This document shows, piece after piece, positions 1 to 5,100 of a stretch of 6,640 nt of DNA. The notes under the pieces are model-generated. The model was not told where the DNA came from, ran no database searches, and saw nothing but the letters and a program-made list of their open reading frames with translations. Position 1 is the stretch's first letter; every line of letters begins with the position of its first letter. Made by a program: the position numbers and the translations under genes. Origin of the DNA: Cyclobacteriaceae bacterium (lineage in GTDB: Bacteria > Bacteroidota > Bacteroidia > Cytophagales > Cyclobacteriaceae); NCBI GenBank assembly GCA_019751475.1, contig JAIENH010000064.1, positions 1-6,640 on the forward strand, read 5' to 3'.

Positions 1-107
1 GAATTTACTTTGTTGACGTTCTGCCCGCCAGGGCCGCTGCTGCGCGAGGCGGAGAAGTCAAGCTCTGGAGTAAGTTGCTCGGCTGTAATCATTTGACCGT
101 GGTCCAT
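1..107 (-). CDS. arfB: ArfB/YaeJ-type peptidyl-tRNA hydrolase (GGQ release-factor domain), N-terminal fragment
   Basis: Only the first 35 codons are in the window; the gene continues past position 1. The translation contains SRSSGPGGQNVNKVN, the class I release-factor signature with GGQ at residues 27-29. Because the GGQ lies so close to the N-terminus, with no room for a codon-recognition domain, this is the short ArfB/YaeJ type and not RF1 or RF2. Proteins of this family bind stalled ribosomes through a basic C-terminal tail and hydrolyse the stranded peptidyl-tRNA. That tail is outside the window, so the rescue role is inferred. The start was taken at ATG 107, which has an AAAGGA sequence (121-116) eight bases upstream that overlaps the stop codon of the preceding gene. 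An in-frame ATG at 92 is the alternative. It lies 13 bp after the rhamnosidase stop codon, so cotranscription is possible. Confidence 0.88.
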   Translation of the reverse strand, partial: MDHGQMITAEQLTPELDFSASRSSGPGGQNVNKVN

Positions 108-120
108 ACCAACTATCCTT

Positions 121-2508
121 TCAGTTTTTCTTTTTGATGATTTGCTCGATCAATGGTTTCATGCTTACGGCCTGCCCTCCGGATTTTAGTACCATTTCCT
201 TTTCATTCCACATCAGTCGGCCGGTGATGCCGGGTGGCAGTACAACACGACCGCGGAGTTCATTTTTCACACGGGTTAGATCGATCTCAATTTTACCTGC
301 CCAATGTGATATAATGCCTTTTGCCTTTTCTCCATCTTCTAACTGTGGTTGCACCAATACCGTTTCAAAGCCGGGAGTATCCGGTGATACTCCGCAAAAT
401 GTGGCCAGCATTTCAAAATCAGGGCTCGCGCTCCAGGCATGACAATCGCTGCGATCAACACCTTCTGGAAACGTAGTGAAGCCTAGTGATAGTAAATTTT
501 TCCATCGGACCAATAACTGGTGATACAAGTCGCCTGCGCCTGCTTTATTCATAGCACGGCCGAGATAAAAATCAAAATACAAGGTGGTCTTTGTAAGCGA
601 ATTGTTATTCAGCAAAATCTTGATCATATCCTTTTGCCCATTGGCCGGCACAAGGTCACAGAGTATGGCAAGAATATTACTGTGCATGCTGTAGTGCTTT
701 TTGTCAGGGCTGTCGGCAAACAAGCCACGCGGTGCATCCCAGCAACGGGCACGCACGGCCTCTTTGATTTCTTTACTCAATTGGGCATACTCTTCCGCTT
801 GACGGGTGTTACCAAGGGTATTTTCCATTAGTGATGCCATGTCAAGCACGTAGACATAAAAGAGCGAATTGGCTGTCAATCCTTTGTTTTCACTTTCGTC
901 TGATATTCGCTTCGAACTGTAGCTGTGATCAAGAAAATCCCAATACGGTTGAAGACTTACCAACTTATCGGGTGTGATATAACGCTGAAAATGTTCCAGC
1001 ACATTGCGCACACCGGGCATCCGTGCCTCTACAAATTTTTGATCGTGTCGATACAAAAAATAATCATACACCATGGCCACCCACACCAGCGAATAGTTAG
1101 GAATGTATTGTGGCTGCGAAGACGGGTAGCGGCTATGGGTAAGGCCATCGTATTGCAACGACCACTCAAATTGTTCGATGGCATTCCGCGCCAGGCGGTC
1201 GTCATCTGAAACGTAGTACGACACCAGTGCCTGAATGCGCGTGTCACCGATATATTGCAACCGCTCCCAATACGGACAGTCCATGTAAGTCTCATGAGCA
1301 CAAAGTCGTGCTGTATGCCAACCAATGTCAAACACCGGCCCTAATGCCGCATCACTTGACGTGAATGATGCGACTTTGCGAAATGGATAACCGGTAAACC
1401 AACTGCCAAACTTTTCAATGACGAGCGGAGTGTCACCAGCACTTACCTCCACTTGCACATAGCGGAAGGCCCTATACGAAAGTGTGGAGTATGTTTTGTT
1501 TTCGCCACCATCCAGATAAATCAAATCATATACGCCATGGATAGACTTTCCTCGAATGGAATCGCGATGACCTACTTTGTGAATATCATCAAACACGGCC
1601 TCCGCATACGTCACCTTTACCTCCCGGCCCTGCCCTTTTGAAAACACCCATTCCGGAAAGGCAGTAGTAAGTTGGCCTTGATCAAATAAAATGACGGCCT
1701 TTTGTTTGGGTGGAATGGTAATCGGTGTGGGATTCGTACTTGCAGCGTTGATTCCTTCTGTTCTTCGTATTGCCTTAAAACTTTGATAGGTTCTTTCCAT
1801 GACTGGAATGCTGCGCGGTAACAACTCTCTTACCGCATCACCAAAGCCAGCCGATTGAAAGGGTGCTCCAGCCTGCAACTCGATAGCCACTAGCCATTTG
1901 GAATCATTGAAACCAGGCTTCTCCCAGTCCCACGGAATTTTTTTTCCATCGATTTTATCTGTGGGGCCGGCCGCATAATATTGAAAATATAATGATGGGT
2001 CTACCGGCTTGTATTCAATGGGTTCAAGACCGGTATTCTGGTAACACTTCCATGTTTTATCGGTGTTGACTACTGCTGCTACTTGATTATCGCCTTGTAC
2101 AATAAGACCTAACTGCTTACCCATTTGCTGGAGAGGAGCCGCCTTTCCAAGATCCCACACTTGAACGGCAATAGTATTTGCACCACTCTGCATCAGCGTG
2201 GTGAGATCAAAGGAATCGAATCGCCAATGACGGGCATCACCCAGTTGCGGGCCATCGTGAATGTACTTGCCATTTACAAAAAGTCGATACCGGTTGTCAG
2301 CTGAAATATGAATGATGAATTGCGCGGGCTTTTCCCAGAGTGTAAATGCTTTACGAAAGTGAAACACCCCGGGTAAAGGCCCTTGTGGTGCAGTGATCCA
2401 CCGGGCATCCCAGGGTTGAGTAGTCCATCGCGCGGCAGGCGCAACCAATTGCTGTGCATTGGTATGAAAACTCAGCACGGAAATAAGAAAAAACACCCAT
2501 CTATTCAT
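121..2508 (-). CDS. Secreted alpha-L-rhamnosidase, glycoside hydrolase family 78
   Basis: This 795-aa protein should hydrolyse terminal alpha-L-rhamnose from plant or microbial polysaccharides or glycosides by the inverting GH78 mechanism. A signal peptide covers residues 1-18 (cleavage TNA|QQ), so it acts in the periplasm or outside. In order there are an N-terminal carbohydrate-binding-like beta domain (about 50-240, with SADNRYRLFVNGKY), a beta-sandwich (about 260-370), the (alpha/alpha)6 catalytic domain (about 380-705) and a C-terminal beta domain (about 710-785). The motif MDCPYWERLQYIGD supplies D410, E415 and D422 with the family spacing; E415 is the expected general acid. The expected general base is E682 in TTFPEG, followed by CHAWSASP (H690, W692). 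ATG 2508 was chosen over an in-frame GTG at 2532 because it places the signal peptide at the very N-terminus. No SusC/SusD or other sugar gene is visible nearby, so the substrate cannot be refined. Confidence 0.9.
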   Translation of the reverse strand: MNRWVFFLISVLSFHTNAQQLVAPAARWTTQPWDARWITAPQGPLPGVFHFRKAFTLWEKPAQFIIHISADNRYRLFVNGKYIHDGPQLGDARHWRFDSFDLTTLMQSGANTIAVQVWDLGKAAPLQQMGKQLGLIVQGDNQVAAVVNTDKTWKCYQNTGLEPIEYKPVDPSLYFQYYAAGPTDKIDGKKIPWDWEKPGFNDSKWLVAIELQAGAPFQSAGFGDAVRELLPRSIPVMERTYQSFKAIRRTEGINAASTNPTPITIPPKQKAVILFDQGQLTTAFPEWVFSKGQGREVKVTYAEAVFDDIHKVGHRDSIRGKSIHGVYDLIYLDGGENKTYSTLSYRAFRYVQVEVSAGDTPLVIEKFGSWFTGYPFRKVASFTSSDAALGPVFDIGWHTARLCAHETYMDCPYWERLQYIGDTRIQALVSYYVSDDDRLARNAIEQFEWSLQYDGLTHSRYPSSQPQYIPNYSLVWVAMVYDYFLYRHDQKFVEARMPGVRNVLEHFQRYITPDKLVSLQPYWDFLDHSYSSKRISDESENKGLTANSLFYVYVLDMASLMENTLGNTRQAEEYAQLSKEIKEAVRARCWDAPRGLFADSPDKKHYSMHSNILAILCDLVPANGQKDMIKILLNNNSLTKTTLYFDFYLGRAMNKAGAGDLYHQLLVRWKNLLSLGFTTFPEGVDRSDCHAWSASPDFEMLATFCGVSPDTPGFETVLVQPQLEDGEKAKGIISHWAGKIEIDLTRVKNELRGRVVLPPGITGRLMWNEKEMVLKSGGQAVSMKPLIEQIIKKKN

Positions 2509-2512
2509 ACCT

Positions 2513-2520
2513 CCAAGATA
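2513..2520 (-). promoter_or_regulatory. Probable -7 promoter box of the rhamnosidase gene
   Basis: On the minus strand the sequence TATCTTGG matches the Bacteroidota -7 consensus TAnnTTTG at five of its six fixed positions. It ends only four bases before ATG 2508, so the transcript would be leaderless or nearly so. The GGAGGT that touches the ATG is then too close to act as a normal ribosome binding site. No convincing -33 TTTG was found. Confidence 0.35.
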
Positions 2521-2568
2521 AGTTGCCGGCACGTGCAGTAAGAGGCAGTTAGCTTTTTTATTTACAAT

Positions 2569-2577
2569 TTTTCCACA
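2569..2577 (+). promoter_or_regulatory. DnaA-box-like 9-mer in the dnaX/rhamnosidase intergenic region
   Basis: TTTTCCACA fits the relaxed DnaA-box form TTWTNCACA and differs from the strong form TTATCCACA by one base. It sits about 50 bp upstream of the dnaX start in an AT-rich stretch. It is a single site and could be chance; no cluster of boxes or other sign of an origin is present. Confidence 0.25.
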
Positions 2578-2604
2578 GCCTGACGTTGGTTGCCATCAAA
2601 AAAC

Positions 2605-2612
2605 TATCTTGC
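2605..2612 (+). promoter_or_regulatory. Possible -7 promoter box of dnaX
   Basis: TATCTTGC resembles TAnnTTTG, with the TTTG part one T short, and ends seven bases before ATG 2620. It mirrors the box of the divergent rhamnosidase gene. A clear -33 TTTG at the normal distance is missing, so the call depends on position and partial consensus. Confidence 0.35.
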
Positions 2613-2619
2613 CGGGCCG

Positions 2620-3738
2620 ATGGAAAACTTTGTAGTCTCTGCGCGAAAATACAGGCCCCTTGGGTTTGATGAGGTGGTGGGCCAGGAGCACATCACTACC
2701 ACGCTCAAGAATGCCATCGATACGAACAAACTGGCCCAGGCCTTGCTCTTTTGTGGCCCGCGGGGTGTAGGAAAGACCACATGTGCACGCATTGTGGCCC
2801 GAATGATCAATGGCTTCGAAGAGAAAGCCGAAGTCAACTCCCTCAATATTTTTGAACTGGACGCAGCCTCTAATAATTCGGTAGAAGACATCCGGAACCT
2901 GATTGACCAGGTGCGGTATCCTCCGCAGTATGGCAAGTACAAGGTCTACATCATTGACGAGGTGCACATGCTGTCCAATGCCGCCTTCAATGCGTTCTTG
3001 AAAACATTGGAGGAGCCACCGTCATACGCCATTTTCATTTTAGCCACCACAGAAAAGCACAAAGTCATTCCGACTATTCTGTCTCGCTGCCAGATCTTCG
3101 ACTTTAACCGGATACAGATAGCTGACATTGCCCGGCAGCTAAAGAAAATAGCGGATCGCGAAAAAGTAAAAACTGAAGAAGCGGCTCTGCACCTGATCGC
3201 ACAGAAGGCCGATGGCGCCCTGCGTGATGCTCTGTCGATTTTTGATTTGATGGTCACGTTCTCATCGGGCAAGGGTGTGATGTTTCAGGACGTCATCAAT
3301 AACCTCCACATCCTGGACTATGAGTATTATTTTAAAGTTGTGGATGGATTGCTGGCAGAAAATCCTACAGGACCATTGCTCCTTTTCGATGAAGTGCTAA
3401 GAAAAGGATTTGACGGGCAGAATTTTATAGTAGGTCTGAGCGAACACTTGCGCAACCTCATGGTATCGCAGGATGCGCGCACGGTGCAACTCATGGAAGT
3501 GCCGGAAGTAACGAAGAAGAAATACCTGGAGCAGGCCAAGGCCGTGCCTTACTCGCTGCTGCTCTCGTGGCTAAGCATCACCAATCAATGTGACATAAAC
3601 TACAAGCTGAGCAAGAGTCAGCGCTTGCTGGTAGAGTTGGCACTGATGAAAATGGCGCACCTGAAGTCGGCCGTAAACGGGGCCGCAATCGCTGCTGAAA
3701 AATCTGCCGAGCCATCGGCAGGGTTAAAAAAAAATTGA
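2620..3738 (+). CDS. dnaX: DNA polymerase III clamp-loader subunit DnaX, zero-frame (gamma-like) product
   Basis: This is the AAA+ ATPase of the clamp loader, which loads the sliding clamp at replication forks in the cytoplasm. The zero frame gives 372 aa. Visible motifs are Walker A GPRGVGKT (46-53), Walker B IIDEVH (D113, E114), sensor 1 around T143-T144 (LATTEKH), the SRC arginine-finger motif (155-157) and sensor 2 R202 (GALRDALS). The helical collar domain III ends near residue 348 (VELALMKMAHL). The usual zinc module between Walker A and ELDAASNNS is missing: residues 62-78 carry no cysteine and the segment is about 14 residues shorter than in E. coli. The frame ends at TGA 3736 directly after nine A, and the tau region follows in the +1 frame. 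ATG 2620 was chosen because conserved MENFVVSARKYRP starts there; an upstream in-frame TTG at 2590 adds only unconserved sequence. Confidence 0.95.
   Translation: MENFVVSARKYRPLGFDEVVGQEHITTTLKNAIDTNKLAQALLFCGPRGVGKTTCARIVARMINGFEEKAEVNSLNIFELDAASNNSVEDIRNLIDQVRYPPQYGKYKVYIIDEVHMLSNAAFNAFLKTLEEPPSYAIFILATTEKHKVIPTILSRCQIFDFNRIQIADIARQLKKIADREKVKTEEAALHLIAQKADGALRDALSIFDLMVTFSSGKGVMFQDVINNLHILDYEYYFKVVDGLLAENPTGPLLLFDEVLRKGFDGQNFIVGLSEHLRNLMVSQDARTVQLMEVPEVTKKKYLEQAKAVPYSLLLSWLSITNQCDINYKLSKSQRLLVELALMKMAHLKSAVNGAAIAAEKSAEPSAGLKKN
3726..3734 (+). other. A9 slippage tract, candidate dnaX recoding site
   Basis: Nine consecutive A lie between TT and TTGA. In the zero frame they are read as part of TTA-AAA-AAA-AAT followed at once by TGA (3736-3738). 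Transcripts with eight or eleven A continue into the tau frame as Gly-Leu-Lys-Lys(-Lys)-Ile-Glu-Leu-Val. Transcripts with ten A stop at TAG 3741. An A9 run of this type drives RNA-polymerase slippage in Thermus thermophilus dnaX; applying this here is inference. A +1 or -2 ribosomal shift on the lysine codons would have the same result, and a homopolymer miscall would look identical. Confidence 0.6.
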
Positions 3739-4297
3739 ATTAGTTGAAGATACCAGCACGACCGTTGTGCCGGTTGCTGTGCGTCCAGTACCAGAGGTAA
3801 TTCCATCTGATATTATTGTGCCTGCCCCGAATGTATCAAAGTCGGGTAAGCCAAAGACTACGCTCAATCTTCAAGACATTTTTAAGCCAACACCTACTAC
3901 ACCGGAGAAAAAAGACCAACCTGAAGCAGGGCTCCTCAACCAGAAAATTGATCTCACTGATTTGCGGCAAGCCTGGAGCGAGTATGCCGAACAGCGCAAA
4001 GATCAAATTGCTGAATACCAAGTGCTGAAGCGCGACTTTCAATACGAGCATCCTACCATTTCGATTATGCTCACCAACCCCGTAGAGGAGACCCTGCTGG
4101 ATAACTTCAGGCGGGAGTTTTTACAGTTTCTACGGGAGCGCCTCCAGAATTCCCAGCTTACCATCGTCACAGAAATGAGAGCTACTGAAGAAAAAAAGAA
4201 CATCTATACCAATCGTGAAAAGTTTGAGCATCTAGCTCAAAAAAACCCTTTTTTGAACGAATTAAAGGAAAAATTAGGGTTAGACTGGGACTATTAA
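3734..4297 (+). CDS. dnaX: DnaX tau-specific C-terminal region, in the +1 frame relative to gamma
   Basis: This frame has no good start of its own. It is open from just after TAA 3725 and joins the DnaX reading frame if one A of the A9 tract is lost, adding 187 residues for a tau of 558 aa. It opens with a Pro/Val/Thr-rich linker (IELVEDTSTTVVPVAV and on), then KTTLNLQDIFKP, then a helical alpha/beta domain (LTDLRQAWSEYAEQRK; NPVEETLLDNFRREFLQFL) and ends NELKEKLGLDWDY. I recall this layout and ending from the C-termini of Bacteroidota DnaX proteins. In well-studied bacteria the tau region binds the polymerase alpha subunit and the DnaB helicase. A GTG at 3767 could be annotated as the start of a separate 176-aa protein, but that would cut through the linker. 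If the A9 count is a sequence error, this is simply the end of one uninterrupted dnaX. Confidence 0.8.
   Translation: MELVEDTSTTVVPVAVRPVPEVIPSDIIVPAPNVSKSGKPKTTLNLQDIFKPTPTTPEKKDQPEAGLLNQKIDLTDLRQAWSEYAEQRKDQIAEYQVLKRDFQYEHPTISIMLTNPVEETLLDNFRREFLQFLRERLQNSQLTIVTEMRATEEKKNIYTNREKFEHLAQKNPFLNELKEKLGLDWDY
3752..3774 (+). other. Imperfect hairpin downstream of the A9 tract
   Basis: Arms ACCAGCACGA (3752-3761) and TTGTGCCGGT (3765-3774) pair at nine of ten positions, including one G-U, with one A-C mismatch and a three-base CCG loop. It begins 17 nt after the A run. It might stimulate frameshifting or pausing, but the distance is longer than in standard ribosomal frameshift signals. Confidence 0.35.
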
Positions 4298-4341
4298 TTT
4301 TTTTTCCCTTCTATAAAACTTCGGAAGAGCATCAGCGTTTA

Positions 4342-4375
4342 ATAGTAAAACTATTAAAACTGTTAGTTTTGCTAT
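4342..4375 (+). promoter_or_regulatory. Operator-like inverted repeat abutting the 93-aa gene
   Basis: ATAGTAAAACTA (4342-4353) and TAGTTTTGCTAT (4364-4375) are inverted copies at 11 of 12 positions with a 10-bp spacer, so the half-sites are 22 bp apart centre to centre, about two helical turns. The same stretch can also be read as two adjacent perfect 6-bp inverted repeats with 3-bp spacers (4341-4355 and 4356-4370). It touches ATG 4376 and covers the putative -7 box, a position suited to a repressor. It is AT-rich and has no T-run on its 3' side, so it is a poor terminator. Confidence 0.4.
4364..4371 (+). promoter_or_regulatory. -7 promoter box (TAnnTTTG) of the 93-aa gene
   Basis: TAGTTTTG is a full match to the Bacteroidota -7 consensus TAnnTTTG. 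A weak upstream element TTTA (4338-4341) lies 22 bp before it. The box ends four bases before ATG 4376, so the mRNA would be leaderless or almost so. Confidence 0.45.
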
Positions 4376-4657
4376 ATGAAGGGGTTTTCTTCCACGTTGC
4401 TTTGGTTTTTGGTGTTTGGGGTAATTGTGGGGGGCCCCTTCTCCTTTTCCCAGACTTTCTCAGCCGAGGAGAACCTAGAGGAAGACGTAACAAAGCTTGA
4501 AGTCACTCTTCCTCAGCATCGGAGAAAATCGGGAGTAAAAATTGCAAAGGAGCTGACCGATACTAGCTATTCTCCGAAGCCATACTTTTATTCCGTACTC
4601 ACAACTCCAGCCCGCACAGCTCCTATCTATGTGATCAATTGTTGTTTTAGGAATTAG
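4376..4657 (+). CDS. Small secreted protein of unknown function (93 aa)
   Basis: I do not recognise a family. The N-terminus is a lysine followed by a hydrophobic segment (about residues 8-22, LLWFLVFGVIVGG) and a possible signal-peptidase site near FSFSQ|TFSAEEN (about residue 26), so the product is probably exported; otherwise it is anchored by one membrane segment. The mature part is about 67 residues, acidic at first (EENLEEDVTKLE), then basic (HRRKSGVKIAKE), and ends with two adjacent cysteines (C89, C90) in INCCFRN. There is no lipobox. It begins 78 bp after the dnaX stop codon and has its own promoter-like box and inverted repeat, so it may be regulated separately. The signal peptide and promoter support a real gene; the lack of a known homologue and short length leave doubt. 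Confidence 0.5.
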   Translation: MKGFSSTLLWFLVFGVIVGGPFSFSQTFSAEENLEEDVTKLEVTLPQHRRKSGVKIAKELTDTSYSPKPYFYSVLTTPARTAPIYVINCCFRN

Positions 4658-4671
4658 CAATCTGAGCCTCG

Positions 4672-4679
4672 TATCTGTG
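4672..4679 (+). promoter_or_regulatory. Weak -7-like box upstream of the 46-aa gene
   Basis: TATCTGTG differs from TAnnTTTG at one fixed position and lies 53 bp before ATG 4733. A TTAG at 4647-4650, 21 bp upstream, is only a partial -33 match. The remaining 4658-4732 stretch shows a short ATTAA/TTAAT inverted repeat and nothing else that I could name. Confidence 0.2.
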
Positions 4680-4732
4680 CGATGCGTGTTATCAGGTTCT
4701 ACGATTCATTAATTCCTTAATCATTATATCAC

Positions 4733-4873
4733 ATGAAAAAAATCATTTCATCACGAACTATTATTGTTTGGTTTATCATCACGGGCATGTTTGCTGCAGC
4801 GTATGTTACTACCAGCAAAACGTTGAAAACAGACAAGTCAAAGATTAAAACATGGTTCACCTCAAAACCGTAA
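4733..4873 (+). CDS. Tiny single-span membrane or secreted peptide (46 aa), unknown function
   Basis: The peptide starts MKKIISSRTIIVWFIITG, a basic N-terminus followed by a hydrophobic stretch to about residue 25, and ends in a lysine-rich tail (KTLKTDKSKIKTW). This could be an uncleaved membrane anchor with a basic tail or a signal peptide with a very short mature product. The ATG follows an AT-rich leader without a Shine-Dalgarno sequence, as is usual in Bacteroidota. The stop codon lies five bases before the preferred start of the next small gene, so the two are probably translated from one mRNA. I know of no family for it. The ordered N-terminal pattern argues for a real gene, but at this length chance cannot be ruled out. 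Confidence 0.45.
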   Translation: MKKIISSRTIIVWFIITGMFAAAYVTTSKTLKTDKSKIKTWFTSKP

Positions 4874-4878
4874 GAATT

Positions 4879-5046
4879 ATGAAGACCAAAATGTCAGATT
4901 ACTGCGTCTTGATACTGAGTAAAGTGCGGTTTGACTGGCGTCTATTCAGAAAAGAATACCGCAAGGCGTTAAATCTTCTCACAGCAGACGAAATACTGTA
5001 TCTAAAACAAAAGCTTCGATCGCAAAAAAATTTGGCAATCAATTAA
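4879..5046 (+). CDS. Small basic helical protein of unknown function (55 aa)
   Basis: From ATG 4879 the product is 55 aa. It has no signal peptide and looks cytosolic and helical: YCVLILSKVRFDWRLFRKEYRKAL is amphipathic and is followed by a second helix, TADEILYLKQKLR. The spacing of YC, ILxKVxFD, LFxKE and L-DEI-L reminds me of short Bacteroidota hypothetical proteins, but I cannot confirm the relationship. The frame opens earlier at ATG 4852, giving 64 aa and overlapping the 46-aa gene by 22 bp. ATG 4879 was preferred because it sits five bases after the upstream stop codon, and ATG 4891 (MSDYC) is also possible. The gene ends four bases before a strong terminator, which supports it as the last gene of a short transcription unit. 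Confidence 0.55.
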   Translation: MKTKMSDYCVLILSKVRFDWRLFRKEYRKALNLLTADEILYLKQKLRSQKNLAIN

Positions 5047-5050
5047 CCTG

Positions 5051-5085
5051 GAAATCCCCTGCGTTCAGGGGATTTCTCTATTTTT
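5051..5085 (+). terminator. Intrinsic (Rho-independent) terminator after the small-gene cluster
   Basis: GAAATCCCCT (5051-5060) and AGGGGATTTC (5067-5076) form a perfect 10-bp stem with the six-base loop GCGTTC. A T-rich tail follows, including TTTTT at 5081-5085. The stem starts four bases after the 55-aa gene's stop codon. Confidence 0.9.
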
Positions 5086-5086
5086 G
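5079..5086 (+). promoter_or_regulatory. -7 promoter box (TAnnTTTG) of the beta-barrel gene
   Basis: TATTTTTG matches the Bacteroidota -7 consensus completely and lies 14 bp before ATG 5101, giving a leader of perhaps ten bases or fewer. It is built from the T-tract of the preceding terminator. No -33 TTTG is found at the expected distance, which falls inside the terminator stem. Confidence 0.5.
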
Positions 5087-5100
5087 CCGCCTTATTCAAA

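Noticed and set aside
134..1641. Plus-strand open frames inside the rhamnosidase gene (134-442, 520-831, 925-1209, 1453-1641)
   Set aside because: They are antisense to a well-supported GH78 gene and their translations look like no ordered protein.
2509..2532. GTG 2532 as the rhamnosidase start
   Set aside because: It would put eight extra residues before the signal peptide and lies upstream of the probable promoter box.
3721..3738. dnaX as a pseudogene
   Set aside because: It is an essential gene, both parts are well conserved and undamaged, and the break lies exactly in a slippery A run after domain III. Recoding or a base-count error is more likely than decay.
2596..3806. Minus-strand open frames across dnaX
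   Set aside because: They lie opposite strongly conserved DnaX coding sequence and have low-complexity, Ser/Arg/Cys-rich translations.
3767..4297. A separate 176-aa gene starting at GTG 3767
   Set aside because: The frame is open upstream to the A9 tract, the GTG falls within the linker, and the content matches the tau end of DnaX, so it is treated as part of dnaX.
4298..4375. Intrinsic terminator after dnaX
   Set aside because: There is a T-run right after the stop codon but no stem before it, and the later inverted repeats lack a T tail and are almost all A-T pairs.
4475..4660. Minus-strand 61-aa frame opposite the 93-aa gene
   Set aside because: It has no signal peptide, promoter box or family features, whereas the plus frame has a signal peptide and a -7 box.
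4733..5046. Toxin-antitoxin pair
   Set aside because: Small size and close spacing fit, but no toxin or antitoxin domain is recognisable.
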